The notes: generated from the sequence alone by a model not told the origin. Positions 52,074 to 61,218 are shown, numbered from the stretch's first letter. The stretch: DNA of 64,000 bases from Nocardia anocheti (GCF_029675105.1 NZ_JAQQFV010000001.1:744001-808000); one strand, 5' to 3'. Translations and numbers: made by a program.

Positions 52074-53192
52074 TCAGTCTTCGGGCAGGTGACAATCCAG
52101 CGCGCCGAGCAGCGTGCGGAGTTTGGCCGTGGTCTCGGCCAGCTCGGCCGCCGGGTCGGAGTCCGCGACGATCCCGCCGCCCGCGCTGGCCCGCAGGCCG
52201 CGCCGGTCGGCCGAGAGCTCGCCGCCACGGATCGCCACCAGCCACTCCCCGTCGCCGTCGGCCGCGCACCAGCCCACCGCGCCGCCGTAGAACCCGCGCC
52301 GTTCGTCGGCGGTGATCGCGGCGAGCGCGTCATCGAAGGGCGTGCCGTTGACGGCGGGTGTCGGATGCAACAGCAGCGCCAGTTCGAGCGCGGTGGTCGA
52401 CGGATCACGCAGCACGCCGTGGATGGGGGTGGCCAGATGCCACACCTGCTCGGTGCTCATCAGTTCTGGTGAGTCCGGGATGTGCAGTTCGGCGCACACC
52501 GGCGTCAGCTGCTGGCGGATCCACTCCACGACGTATCCGTGCTCGTCCCGGTTCTTGCTGCTGGACAACAGTTCTCGGGCCTGCTCGGCATCATCGGCCG
52601 GATCGGCGAGCCGGGGAAGCGTGCCCGCCAGCGGATGCAACGACACCCGATCGCCGTGCCGTTCGACCAGCACCTCGGGCGTCGCGCCGAGCAGCGTCTC
52701 GCCCGTCCGCCCGGCCACACTCAGATCGACGGCGTAGACGGCGGCTCGCGGATGCGCGGTGATCAAATGCGCCGCGACGACTTCCGGATCCAAGGGGCCC
52801 GCCGCCTCGGCGAGCACCGTCCGCGCCGCGACGACCTTCGCCAGCGCGTTGTCCGGGTCGCCGAGCTGCTCGACGAGCTTCGCGACCCGCGCCACATGCT
52901 CAGCCGCACTGGGTATTTCGGCGACAACCTGGACGTCGGGCAACTCCGGCACAGCGGCAGGACGCCACGGCCCAGCCGTGTGGGCGAAGGTCTCCGGCTG
53001 CCAGAGCGCCGCGGGCTCCCTCGGATCGAAGGGCAACGCGCCGACGATCTGGGTTGCTCCGGGCCGCGCCGGATCGCCGGTGGCCCGCCACCTCCGCAAG
53101 GCCGCGACCGCGTCCCTGGGATCGGCGAAACTCGCCACCACCCCCGACGCGCGCACCACCGAGTCGGGTCGAGCGAGCAGGAATCGGTTCAT
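52074..53192 (-). CDS. Isochorismate synthase
   Basis: The 372-residue enzyme converts chorismate to isochorismate, used for menaquinone or for salicylate-type siderophores. Signature sequences are NALAKVVAARTVLAEAAGPL, LLGATPEVLVERHGDRVSLH, PLAGTLPRLADPADDAEQAR, SSSKNRDEHGYVVEWIRQQL, and HLATPIHGVLRDPSTTALEL. FYGGAVGWCAADGDGEWLVA and SAGGGIVADSDPAAELAET follow; the acidic metal-binding residues are all present. No other menaquinone or siderophore gene lies nearby, so the pathway cannot be decided. The start is ATG 53192. Confidence 0.92.
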   Translation of the reverse strand: MNRFLLARPDSVVRASGVVASFADPRDAVAALRRWRATGDPARPGATQIVGALPFDPREPAALWQPETFAHTAGPWRPAAVPELPDVQVVAEIPSAAEHVARVAKLVEQLGDPDNALAKVVAARTVLAEAAGPLDPEVVAAHLITAHPRAAVYAVDLSVAGRTGETLLGATPEVLVERHGDRVSLHPLAGTLPRLADPADDAEQARELLSSSKNRDEHGYVVEWIRQQLTPVCAELHIPDSPELMSTEQVWHLATPIHGVLRDPSTTALELALLLHPTPAVNGTPFDDALAAITADERRGFYGGAVGWCAADGDGEWLVAIRGGELSADRRGLRASAGGGIVADSDPAAELAETTAKLRTLLGALDCHLPED

Positions 53193-53239
53193 GGTCTGTC
53201 GACCCTAACGCCGCCCGCCGACGTGAACAGCGACCCAGC

Positions 53240-53710
53240 TCACTGCGGTGGTGGCGGCACCAGGAACACCGGTCGATGCCCGTGCTTGAGCACCGCCTCG
53301 GCCACACTGCTGTGCAGCAGCGCGCGCAACCCGCTCGCACCCCGCGTCCCCGCCACGATCACGTCCACATCCAGTTCGTCGGCGCAGTCCACGATGGCGT
53401 TCCAGATGGTGGTGGTGCACTCGGCGGTGCGCGGCTCGGCGACGATCCCCGCGAGTTTCGCCAGGTGCACGCCCTCGGCATTCACCTTGCGCGCCTCGAC
53501 GTAGGCGATGTCCTCGAGTTCCTCGTCGGGCACCCAGTCCGGCTGCATCACCCCGGCCAGCCCGGAGATGCGGGCCGCCTGACGCACCATCGGTTCCCAC
53601 GCGGTGAGCAGGATCGCGCGCTCGGCGCTGAGGAAGCGGCCCGCGTACTCGATGGCCCGCTTGGCGTGTTCGGAACCGTCGTAGGCGATGAGCATCCGAT
53701 CGCAAGCCAT
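53240..53710 (-). CDS. Universal stress protein (UspA family)
   Basis: The 156-residue single-domain protein begins MLIAYDGSEHAKRAIEYAGR (after a short MACDR leader) and ends with the ATP-binding motif GTRGASGLRALLHSSVAEAV. The central region (DCADELDVDVIVAGTRG) is typical. Such proteins bind ATP and modulate stress survival. It lies 47 bp upstream of the isochorismate synthase gene in the same direction and is divergent from lpqI. The start is ATG 53710. Confidence 0.93.
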   Translation of the reverse strand: MACDRMLIAYDGSEHAKRAIEYAGRFLSAERAILLTAWEPMVRQAARISGLAGVMQPDWVPDEELEDIAYVEARKVNAEGVHLAKLAGIVAEPRTAECTTTIWNAIVDCADELDVDVIVAGTRGASGLRALLHSSVAEAVLKHGHRPVFLVPPPPQ

Positions 53711-53834
53711 GACGACCTCCTGCGCAGGTCCAGCGTCTTTGGCACCAGGTTACCCCCGCCGCGGCCGGCGTAATCGCAAGCTGTTCTCAACCTGTTGCGA
53801 TGTGATGCGGGCAAGCCGGGCTACCGTGGAGCAC

Positions 53835-55001
53835 ATGCGGAAATCGCCTGTGGTCGTGTTCGCAGTCCTCGCCGCCGTCGCCACCGCCTGCTCGGGAGGA
53901 TCGTCGTCCGAGACGACGCCCGCGGCGAGCAGCGGCGCCCCGTCCTCGGCCGCCCCCGGCGAGGCGAGCCCGGTGGCCCCGGTCCCCAAGGACTGCGGCG
54001 CGGACTACCTCGCCCAGTTCAGCCAGCGCGAGAAGCTCGCCCAGCTGCTCACCGTCGGCATCACCGGCTCCGACGACGCCACCAACGTGGTGACCAGCGA
54101 GCAGGTCGGCGGCATCTTCGTCGGCAGCTGGACCGATCCCAGCCTGCTGGACAAGTCCCAGCTCGACGCGGTGAAGGCGCTGGCCAAGGTGCCGCTGATG
54201 GTGACCATCGACGAGGAGGGCGGTCGCGTCTCGCGCGCGGCCAAGGTCATCGGCGCGATCCCCTCGGCCAGGGAGATCGCCCAGACCGACACGCCCGAGC
54301 AGTACTACCAGGACACCCTGGCCCGCTCGAAGGCCCTCAAGGACCTCGGCATCACCGTCAACTTCGCCCCCGACGTCGACGTGAGCAGCCAGCCCGACGA
54401 CAGCGTGATCGGCGACCGTTCCTTCAGCGACGACCCCGCGGTGGTCACCAAGTTCGCCGACGCGTACATCCGCGCGTCCAACGAGGTCGGCCTCGGCTCG
54501 GTCATCAAGCACTTCCCCGGCCACGGTTCCGGCTCGGGCGATTCGCATACCGGCGCGGTCACCACCCCGCCGCTGTCGGAATTGCAGAACAAGGACCTGG
54601 TGCCGTTCCGCGATCTGGTCGGCTCCGGCGCCGCCGTCATGGTGGGCCATCTCGATGTGCCCGGCCTGACCGATCCGGGCGTGCCCGCCAGCATCAGCCC
54701 GGCCGCCATGTCGCTGCTGCGCGAGGGCACCGGTTACGGCGCCGCCCCGTTCGACGGCCCGATCTTCACCGACGATCTGGGTGGCATGGCCGCCATCACC
54801 GCCCGCCTCTCGATCGAGGAAGCGGTCGAGGCCGCGCTGGTCGCCGGTGCCGACAATGCCCTGTGGATCAGCACCAGCGCGGTGCCGCAGGTGCTCGACC
54901 GTTTGGAACAGTCGGTGGCGAGTGGCAAACTGCCCGCCGACAAGGTCGACGCGTCGGTGCTGCGGATGGCGCGCTACAAAGGCGCTCCACTGCCCTGCTG
55001 A
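53835..55001 (+). CDS. lpqI: LpqI-like beta-N-acetylglucosaminidase lipoprotein (GH3/NagZ)
   Basis: The 388-residue protein has a lipoprotein signal peptide (Cys at residue 19 in VATACSGG), a Ser/Ala/Pro linker, and a family 3 glycoside hydrolase domain from about residue 50. NagZ-type motifs are present: MVTIDEEGGRVSRAAKVIGA, VIKHFPGHGSGSGDSHTGAV with the His-Asp dyad, and IFTDDLGGMAAITARL with the nucleophilic Asp. It releases N-acetylglucosamine from peptidoglycan fragments in wall recycling. ATG 53835 gives the correct signal peptide. Gene position matches Rv0237, followed by the TetR gene as in Rv0238. Confidence 0.93.
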   Translation: MRKSPVVVFAVLAAVATACSGGSSSETTPAASSGAPSSAAPGEASPVAPVPKDCGADYLAQFSQREKLAQLLTVGITGSDDATNVVTSEQVGGIFVGSWTDPSLLDKSQLDAVKALAKVPLMVTIDEEGGRVSRAAKVIGAIPSAREIAQTDTPEQYYQDTLARSKALKDLGITVNFAPDVDVSSQPDDSVIGDRSFSDDPAVVTKFADAYIRASNEVGLGSVIKHFPGHGSGSGDSHTGAVTTPPLSELQNKDLVPFRDLVGSGAAVMVGHLDVPGLTDPGVPASISPAAMSLLREGTGYGAAPFDGPIFTDDLGGMAAITARLSIEEAVEAALVAGADNALWISTSAVPQVLDRLEQSVASGKLPADKVDASVLRMARYKGAPLPC

Positions 55002-55032
55002 GTGGCGTGGCGACTGTGCGGCAAATGGGCAC

Positions 55033-55069
55033 GGGTGAACTTACCTTGGAGTAAGATAGAGGTTCACCC
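55033..55069. promoter_or_regulatory. Nested inverted repeats upstream of the TetR gene
   Basis: An outer repeat GGGTGAAC (55033-55040) pairs with GTTCACCC (55062-55069). Within it lies CTTAC-N6-GTAAG (55040-55055). The ATG at 55087 is 17 bp beyond. This is the expected place for autorepression by the TetR product. Confidence 0.6.
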
Positions 55070-55086
55070 TGCGGTAGGAGTAGTGG

Positions 55087-55686
55087 ATGGCGGGCGGAAC
55101 GAAGCGACTTCCCCGTGCGGTTCGTGAGCAGCAGATGCTCGACGCCGCGGTCGAGGTATTCGCGCGCAAGGGCTTCCACGACACCTCGATGGACGCCATC
55201 GCGGCCGAGGCCAAGATCTCCAAGCCCATGCTCTACCTGTACTACGGCTCCAAGGACGAGCTGTTCCGTGCCTGCATCCAGCGCGAGGGCCTGCGCTTCA
55301 TCGAGGCCGTCGCGCCCGCGGGCAACCCGCAACTCACCCCGCACGAACAGGTCCGCACCGCGCTCGAGGGCTTCCTCGATTTCGTCGACCGCAACCGTCA
55401 GTCCTGGCAGGTCCTCTACCGTCAGGCAATCGGTCAGCAAGCTTTCGCCTCCGAGATCGACAATGCCCGCGAGCGCGTCATCGAGCTCACCGCCAAGCTG
55501 CTGGAATCCAGCGCCAAGCACGCCGAGCCCGGCACCAATTTCGAGGTCGTGGCCGCCGCCGTGATCGGCGCGGGCGAGGCCATCGCCGATCGGGTCGCCG
55601 GTGGCCGCATCGAGGTGGCCGAGGCGGTCGATCTGCTCGACGATCTGGCCTGGCGCGGTCTGGCCGGTCGCAAGAAGAACGACTAG
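55087..55686 (+). CDS. TetR-family transcriptional regulator (Rv0238-like)
   Basis: The 199-residue regulator has an N-terminal TetR helix-turn-helix: MLDAAVEVFARKGFHDTSMD, then IAAEAKISKPMLYLYYGSKD, ELFRACIQRE. The ligand-binding C-terminal domain (about 70-199) is helical. It probably binds the inverted repeats just upstream and may control itself and lpqI or the following gene. The start is ATG 55087. The inducer is unknown; many relatives sense fatty acyl-CoA, which is only a family-level hint. Confidence 0.93.
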   Translation: MAGGTKRLPRAVREQQMLDAAVEVFARKGFHDTSMDAIAAEAKISKPMLYLYYGSKDELFRACIQREGLRFIEAVAPAGNPQLTPHEQVRTALEGFLDFVDRNRQSWQVLYRQAIGQQAFASEIDNARERVIELTAKLLESSAKHAEPGTNFEVVAAAVIGAGEAIADRVAGGRIEVAEAVDLLDDLAWRGLAGRKKND

Positions 55687-55754
55687 CGCTTGCGAGAGTC
55701 CCGTCGGCCTGCGAATGTGCTCGGCTAGGAGTTTCTCGGCAGACGGGGTGGGAA

Positions 55755-56969
55755 GTGTTCGGCATGTTGAAGCCGTGCGCGCACGGCGCGGCGAAGTACG
55801 GCATCGATCCGGGGCAGTGGCAGGCACACATGTGCGGGCTGTGTCTCGGCCTGCGCGACGGTGACGGTCAGCTGGCCCGTACCGCCACCAATACCGACGC
55901 CATCGTGCTGAGCGTGCTCACCGAAGCGCAATCCGGCGGCGCCGATGCCCGCACCACGGCCGGGCCCTGCCCCCTGCGTGGAATGCGCCGCGCCTCGGTC
56001 GTTTCCGCGAACGCCCCGGGCGTGCAGCTGGCCGCCACGGCGTCATTGCTGTTGGGAGCGGCCAAGATTCGCGACCACATCGACGACGGTGACGCCGCCG
56101 CCCTCGCCCGCCGCCCCCTGCGCGCGATGTCGACCGCGTGGACCGCCCACGCCCTGCGCCGGGCCGACGGGATCGGCCTCGACGCGCGCCCACTGCTGCA
56201 CGCCATCGCCGACCAGCCCCGCCTCGAGGCGCTGGCGGCGTCGATCGATCGCGGCGGCGCACCCGCGACCGGTCCGCGGGCCGAGGTCACCCTCGACGAG
56301 CTCACCGGCCCCACCCAGCTCTGCGCGGCCACCCTCTTCGGCCACACCGCCACCCTGGCGGGTCATCCGGAAAACGTTGCCGCCCTGGAGAAGATCGGCC
56401 GCCACATCGGTCGCATCGCCCACCTCGCCGACGCCATCGAGGACCGCGAACGCGACCTCGCACGCGGCCGCTTCAACCCCCTCGAAGCCACCGGCACCGA
56501 CATGCCCCGCGCCTACCAACTCGTGCGCGAGAGCGAGCGGATCATCCGCCGGACCGCCGCCGAGGCCGAGCTCGACCAGCTGCCCACCGTGCGCTGGGCC
56601 CTGCTCGACCCACTGACCGCGCTGCTGCGCCGCCTCGGCACCGGCCTGGGCCTCGTGGTGGGCCACGCCTGCCGCACTTCCGCCGCGGCCCAGCCGCATT
56701 CGTCACACCAGGCACCGCAGCGACCCGGCCCCACCCGCCCCGGATCGTTCAAGGCGGGCGGGGTGATCCTCGGCCTGTACTGCACCGGTCTGGCCTGCTG
56801 CTTCGACCACACCAGCCCGTGCACCGGTGAGCACAAGGAGGCGTGGGTCAAGCGCTGCGACTGCGGCAGTTGCTGCGACTGCGGCAGCGCGTGCGGCGAC
56901 TGCTGCAGCTGCTGCGGTGACGACGGGTGCTGCGGCGACTGCGACTGTGGATGCGACTGCGGCTGCTAG
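55755..56969 (+). CDS. DUF5685 family protein with Cys-rich C-terminal tail
   Basis: The 404-residue protein begins MFGMLKPCAHGAAKYGIDPG and contains WQAHMCGLCLGLRDGDGQLA, the DUF5685 signature with paired Cys. A long alpha-helical body follows (about 60-330), with HIGRIAHLADAIEDRERDLA near residue 225. The last 37 residues are almost only Cys, Gly and Asp/Ser, with 17 Cys. That tail could bind metal or be a site of modification. It begins GTG 55755, about 70 bp after the TetR gene. No signal peptide is seen. Function of the family is unknown. Confidence 0.85.
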   Translation: MFGMLKPCAHGAAKYGIDPGQWQAHMCGLCLGLRDGDGQLARTATNTDAIVLSVLTEAQSGGADARTTAGPCPLRGMRRASVVSANAPGVQLAATASLLLGAAKIRDHIDDGDAAALARRPLRAMSTAWTAHALRRADGIGLDARPLLHAIADQPRLEALAASIDRGGAPATGPRAEVTLDELTGPTQLCAATLFGHTATLAGHPENVAALEKIGRHIGRIAHLADAIEDRERDLARGRFNPLEATGTDMPRAYQLVRESERIIRRTAAEAELDQLPTVRWALLDPLTALLRRLGTGLGLVVGHACRTSAAAQPHSSHQAPQRPGPTRPGSFKAGGVILGLYCTGLACCFDHTSPCTGEHKEAWVKRCDCGSCCDCGSACGDCCSCCGDDGCCGDCDCGCDCGC

Positions 56970-56976
56970 GAAATCC

Positions 56977-58845
56977 TCACTCGCACTTGACCACCGGGAT
57001 CGGGTCGTACTTCACCGTGCGGGTGTGCCGCGACACCTGGGCACCGGTCTTGCGATCGGTGATCACCCGGGTGTCGGAGATGGTGAAGCCCGGCGCGCCC
57101 TCGGTCGCGATGCAGTCCTTGCCCTTGGGCAGGGTGATCTCGTTGGGCTCGGTCGGCTTGGTCTTCTCGCCGGTGATCGACTCCACGTCAACGGTTTTCG
57201 TGCCCCACAGGCGCACGGTGATATCGGAGCCGGTGGCCACGGTCTGGATGTAGACGCCGGTCGGGTAGGTGTTGCGGAAGGCCAGGTCGATCGCGCCGTC
57301 GAAGACCGTCGCCTCGCGGGCGGCGGGGTAGCGCGAGATGTAGTAGCTGTGCTCGGTGTGCCCGGCGTCTTCCATCCCGGCGAAGTAGGCGGCGTTGTAG
57401 AGGGTGGTGGCGAACTGGCTGATGCCACCGCCGACCGCGGTGCTCGGCCTGCCCTTGTCGATGATCCCGGACTCCACATAGCCCTCGGCCGCGGTGCGCG
57501 GGCCGGTGAACTCGTTGAGCGAGAAGGTATCTCCTGGCTTCACCACCGCGCCGTCCACCTTGGCGGCGACGGTGCGGATGTTCACCCCGGACGGTCCGCT
57601 GAAGCCACCGGTGGTGAACTCGCCGACCATCTCGGTGATGCCGAGACCTTCGGCGGCCTCGGTGGTGAGCTTGGGTTCGATGCGCTCGTAGTCAGCGGCC
57701 ACGGTGCGCTCGCCGTGCAGGCTCAGCAGCGCGGGCAGCTTCTCCAGAGTCTTGACCCAGTCGACCTTTTCGCCCACCACGGCGGGCACCACGGTCGGCT
57801 TGCCCGCGCCGACGGTGAAGGTGGCGTCCTTGGGTTCGATCTCCGAGGGCGCCAATTGCGGTGCGAGCGCGGCGATCACGGCGTCGGTGTCGATCTTCGG
57901 GGCCAGGCCGCCGTTGCCGTCGGGCACGAAGCTGAGCACGCTGGCGATCTGGGTGGGGGAGAGCTCGGCGCGGATGTCCTTGCCGGACACCACGATCGGC
58001 GCGGCGATGGCGGGATTCGCGATCTGCGCCAGGGCCGCCTGCACGGCCTCGATCCGCACCGCAACCGGCGCCGCCACCACCGGCAGTTCGAGCTCGTCGC
58101 CCTCGGCCCAGTGCGCGGTGATCTCGGCGCGCGCGCCCTCGGTGTCGAGCACCCGGCCGGGCACCGGCGCGACCGCGACGGGCGTGCCGTTGTCGAAGCG
58201 CACCGTGCCCTCGACGGTCGGGTTGTCGTGGGTGCGGAACAGTGCGAGCTGCTCGTCGAGCGCGGCGGCGTCGACGGTGCTGGCCACCTCCACCTCGCGG
58301 CTGCCGAACAGCGAGACGAGTCGACTCACCGGATTGAGCGGTTGGTCGCCGACCGCGTCCCAGGTGCCGTCCCAGTCCACCTGCAGACCCGCCGTGGCGG
58401 GCACCATGCTCGCCCGCACGTCACCGATGCGTACCGCCAGCGGCTGCTCGGCGCGCGGGCCCAGCTGGTCGTGCAGCAGGGCGTCGGCCTCGGCCTTGTC
58501 CATCCCGCCGACGTCCACCCCGGCCACCACGGTGCCGCGCGGCACCTCCCCGGCGCTGAAGGCCAGGTCGGCCAGGTAGGCCGCGGTGCCGACGGCCAGC
58601 ACCGCGCCCACCGCGAGACCGATCCGCTTGATCAGCTGCTGCTGGTCGGCACCCGGCTGGACCGGGGGCTGCGTGCCCGCCGGGGGCCGCGCGTTCGACC
58701 AGCGGTCACGGGTGACGGTGCTGAGGGGCTGGGTGGGCAGGGCGGTGGTGTCGGCATCGAAAGTGCGATTTGCTTCGAGCAACTTGCGTAGTCCGACCTC
58801 GCCCCTTCGGTCGGCCGGTCGTCCGGCGGTCGACTCGGTGGGCAC
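56977..58845 (-). CDS. VanW family protein with peptidoglycan-binding-like repeats
   Basis: The 622-residue protein has a cytoplasmic disordered N-terminus (1-75) and one membrane helix (about 80-98, IGLAVGAVLAVGTAAYLADL). Two extracytoplasmic PG-binding-like domains (YoaR type) follow (about 105-400), then a VanW domain (about 440-570) with FSLNEFTGPRTAAEGYVESG and VGGGISQFATTLYNAAYFAG. The domain role is probably cell-wall linked, but VanW has no known enzymatic activity. GTG 58845 follows a GGAAGGA ribosome-binding site. It is convergent with the DUF5685 gene and divergent from gnd. Confidence 0.9.
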   Translation of the reverse strand: MPTESTAGRPADRRGEVGLRKLLEANRTFDADTTALPTQPLSTVTRDRWSNARPPAGTQPPVQPGADQQQLIKRIGLAVGAVLAVGTAAYLADLAFSAGEVPRGTVVAGVDVGGMDKAEADALLHDQLGPRAEQPLAVRIGDVRASMVPATAGLQVDWDGTWDAVGDQPLNPVSRLVSLFGSREVEVASTVDAAALDEQLALFRTHDNPTVEGTVRFDNGTPVAVAPVPGRVLDTEGARAEITAHWAEGDELELPVVAAPVAVRIEAVQAALAQIANPAIAAPIVVSGKDIRAELSPTQIASVLSFVPDGNGGLAPKIDTDAVIAALAPQLAPSEIEPKDATFTVGAGKPTVVPAVVGEKVDWVKTLEKLPALLSLHGERTVAADYERIEPKLTTEAAEGLGITEMVGEFTTGGFSGPSGVNIRTVAAKVDGAVVKPGDTFSLNEFTGPRTAAEGYVESGIIDKGRPSTAVGGGISQFATTLYNAAYFAGMEDAGHTEHSYYISRYPAAREATVFDGAIDLAFRNTYPTGVYIQTVATGSDITVRLWGTKTVDVESITGEKTKPTEPNEITLPKGKDCIATEGAPGFTISDTRVITDRKTGAQVSRHTRTVKYDPIPVVKCE

Positions 58846-58933
58846 GGAGGTCCTTCCGTCGAATTGTTCAGCTCCCGATGTTTGCGGGGCCCCGGCCAAG
58901 GGTAATGCGCGTCGGCATTCTCGGCAGCCCGGC

Positions 58934-59031
58934 GATCGGGGGCGGACGTACGAAGGCTCCGCGTAGTTGCCGGGTCGGGGGTCTGGCAACTACACGGAGC
59001 CGATCTGTTTATCGCGCCCCGATCGGGGGCG
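58934..59031. repeat. Hairpin flanked by 11-bp direct repeats between divergent genes
   Basis: A 17-bp inverted repeat with one mismatch (58955-58971 and 58985-59001; 13-nt loop) lies between the VanW and gnd starts. It is flanked by two copies of GATCGGGGGCG (58934-58944 and 59021-59031). This may be a small palindromic element, a leader hairpin of the VanW mRNA, or an operator. The rest of the 308-bp gap (58846-59153) holds no gene. Confidence 0.5.
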
Positions 59032-59153
59032 TTACAGCCGTTTCGGAGGAATTTCCGGACGGTAGGTGACGGCCGCCAGTCGGCGGCGGGCACCCGCGCG
59101 CGACAATCGGGGGTGAGACTCGCCACCACGGACCGGACAACGAGGGAGAACTG

Positions 59154-60185
59154 ATGCAGCTGGGAATGATCGGCCTCGGCCGGATGGGTGCCAATATCGT
59201 GCGCCGCATCGTGGCCGACGGGAACACCGCGGTGGGTCACGAGCGCCATCAGGGCCACATCGACGAACTCTCGAAGGAACTCGGCGACAGCTTCCAGGGC
59301 AGCACCGACCTGAAGGAGTTCGTCGGCATGCTCGACGCCCCCCGGGTGGTCTGGGTGATGATCCCCGCGGGCGCGACCGGCGCCGCGATCGACGAGCTGG
59401 CCGAGCTGCTCGAGCCGGGCGACATCATCATCGACGGCGGCAACAGCCGCTACCACGAGGACATCAAGCGCGCGAAGGCGCTGGCGCCCAAGGGCATCCA
59501 CTACCTCGACATCGGGACCTCCGGTGGCGTGTTCGGTCTGAAGCGCGGCTTCTGTCTGATGATCGGTGGCGAGGCCGAGCAGGTGCGCTACCTCGAGCCG
59601 CTGTTCCGCTCGATCGCCCCCGGTGTCGACGCCGCGCCGCGCACGCCCGGTCGCACCGGCGAGCCGACCCCGTCCGAGCAGGGCTGGCTGCACTGCGGTC
59701 CGGCCGGTGCGGGCCACTTCGTGAAGATGGTGCACAACGGCATCGAGTACGGCGCGATGTCGGCCTACGCGGAGGGCCTCAACATCCTCCAGCACGCCAA
59801 CATGGGCGCCGCCCACGGTGACGGCGAGCACTCCGCCGAGGAGACCCCGCTCGAGCACCCCGAGTACTACCAGTACGACCTGGACATCCCCGAGATCACC
59901 GAGGTCTGGCGGCGCGGCTCGGTGGTCGCGTCCTGGCTGCTCGACCTCACCGCGGGCGCCCTGTTCGCCGACCCCAACCTGGACTCGTTCAGCGGCCGGG
60001 TGTCCGATTCCGGCGAGGGTCGCTGGACCATCGACGCGGCCATCGACACCGCGGTCCCGGTTCCGGTGCTCTCGGCGGCGCTGTTCCAGCGCTTCTCCTC
60101 GCGCGGGGAGGCGCTCTACGCCGACAAGATGCTCTCGGCCATGCGCAAGGCGTTCGGCGGCCACAACGAGCTGCCGGAGAAGTAG
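59154..60185 (+). CDS. gnd: 6-phosphogluconate dehydrogenase, decarboxylating (short, GndA-like type)
   Basis: This pentose-phosphate enzyme oxidises 6-phosphogluconate to ribulose 5-phosphate and CO2. The 343-residue length is that of the short, often NAD-linked class (M. tuberculosis Rv1122-like). It has MIGLGRMGANIVRRIVADGN (dinucleotide binding), IIDGGNSRYHEDIKRAKALA, LDIGTSGGVFGLKRGFCLMI, and HFVKMVHNGIEYGAMSAYAE with the active-site Lys. The start is ATG 59154. A strong terminator follows. Confidence 0.95.
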   Translation: MQLGMIGLGRMGANIVRRIVADGNTAVGHERHQGHIDELSKELGDSFQGSTDLKEFVGMLDAPRVVWVMIPAGATGAAIDELAELLEPGDIIIDGGNSRYHEDIKRAKALAPKGIHYLDIGTSGGVFGLKRGFCLMIGGEAEQVRYLEPLFRSIAPGVDAAPRTPGRTGEPTPSEQGWLHCGPAGAGHFVKMVHNGIEYGAMSAYAEGLNILQHANMGAAHGDGEHSAEETPLEHPEYYQYDLDIPEITEVWRRGSVVASWLLDLTAGALFADPNLDSFSGRVSDSGEGRWTIDAAIDTAVPVPVLSAALFQRFSSRGEALYADKMLSAMRKAFGGHNELPEK

Positions 60186-60208
60186 CCCGCCCAGGCACCT
60201 CGACGAGC

Positions 60209-60246
60209 GCGACCGGCCCTCCGTCCCACGACGGACGGCCGGTCGC
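60209..60246 (+). terminator. gnd terminator
   Basis: A 17-bp stem with one mismatch (60209-60225 with 60230-60246) and 4-nt loop begins 24 bp after the gnd stop. It is GC-rich and without a T-run, as is usual in actinobacteria. Confidence 0.85.
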
Positions 60247-60286
60247 CGAATTTTCGGCCAGATCCGGACGCCGCCGAAAATTCGGC
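60245..60286. promoter_or_regulatory. Two GCCGAA-N2-TTCGGC palindromes upstream of a secreted-protein gene
   Basis: GCCGAA-TT-TTCGGC (60245-60258) and GCCGAA-AA-TTCGGC (60273-60286) have centres 28 bp apart. They lie about 150 bp before ATG 60432. They look like paired operators of one regulator. The first shares its edge with the gnd terminator. An AT-rich patch at 60310-60360 probably holds the promoter. Confidence 0.55.
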
Positions 60287-60431
60287 ATGCTACCTGCGAC
60301 AACGCCGCTGTGTTTGTAAAACGATTATGTTCCACAAAAGTGAGAACACGTTCCTGTTTTCCCGGACAACCGTCCAGTCCGGCCGCTACGGTGTCGCCAG
60401 AAGGGGGCGATTCAGGGCTTTGGAGGAAAAC

Positions 60432-61133
60432 ATGATCCGGACTTCGCGCTTGGCCGCAGGCGTCGCCACCACCGCGCTGGTCGTCGCCGGTGTCGGCGTC
60501 GGCCTCGGCACCGGCGTCGCGACCGCCGCGGGCAGCTGCGCGGTCAGCAGCCACGCGACCAAGAAGGACGCCAGCACCGTCGGCGTCACCCACGTCTACG
60601 ACAAGGTCGCCAGCGCCGAGCAGATCGGGGTGGGCACCACCGTCACCTACAAGGTGATCGTCGGCACCACCGGCATCGGCAACCCCTACGTCAACACCAT
60701 CACCGACTTCCCGCCGACCGGCTTCGGTGCCCCGCTCGAGACCACCATCACCGCGTACCACGCGATCGGCGGGCAGGTCACCGAGGACGTCACCCCCGTT
60801 CCCAATGCGGGCGGCTGGAAGGTCACCTCCACCGGCTGGTTCGTCAATTCCGGCAACCCGGTCACGCTCACCATCACCTACCCGGTGCCCGACAGCGTCA
60901 AGGCGGGCCAGCAGATCACCAGCGGTGGCGTGGGCGTCGCGGGCACCGTGGGTGTCGGCAACGAGATGCCCAATCTCACCGCCTGCTTCACCGCGCGCGC
61001 GGCCAATCCCGGCGAGACGGTGATCGGCAGCCTGGGCGACAACGGCCTCGGCTCCTCGGATGGCCAGCTGAGCTCCACCGGCTCGGTCTCGGACATCCTC
61101 TCCGACGTGCTGCGCAATCTGATCGGTAGCTGA
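60432..61133 (+). CDS. Secreted protein with Ig-like beta domain
   Basis: The 233-residue protein has a Sec signal peptide (about 1-33: RTSRLAAGVATTALVVAGVG, cleaved after ATAAG). The mature part is beta-rich, with VTYKVIVGTTGIGNPYVNTI and VTLTITYPVPDSVKAGQQIT, and a Ser/Gly tail ending in a short helix (SDILSDVLRNLIGS). Two Cys (about 36 and 186) may pair. ATG 60432 follows GGAGGAAAA. The family is not recognised with confidence; similar secreted proteins occur in nocardiae. Confidence 0.75.
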   Translation: MIRTSRLAAGVATTALVVAGVGVGLGTGVATAAGSCAVSSHATKKDASTVGVTHVYDKVASAEQIGVGTTVTYKVIVGTTGIGNPYVNTITDFPPTGFGAPLETTITAYHAIGGQVTEDVTPVPNAGGWKVTSTGWFVNSGNPVTLTITYPVPDSVKAGQQITSGGVGVAGTVGVGNEMPNLTACFTARAANPGETVIGSLGDNGLGSSDGQLSSTGSVSDILSDVLRNLIGS

Positions 61134-61218
61134 TCGCGTAGCACCAGGCCGCCGGGACGATTCGCGCTGTCGTCCCGGCGGCTCGGCCGTATCCCCCCGC
61201 TGTGAAGGAATCCCCGCC

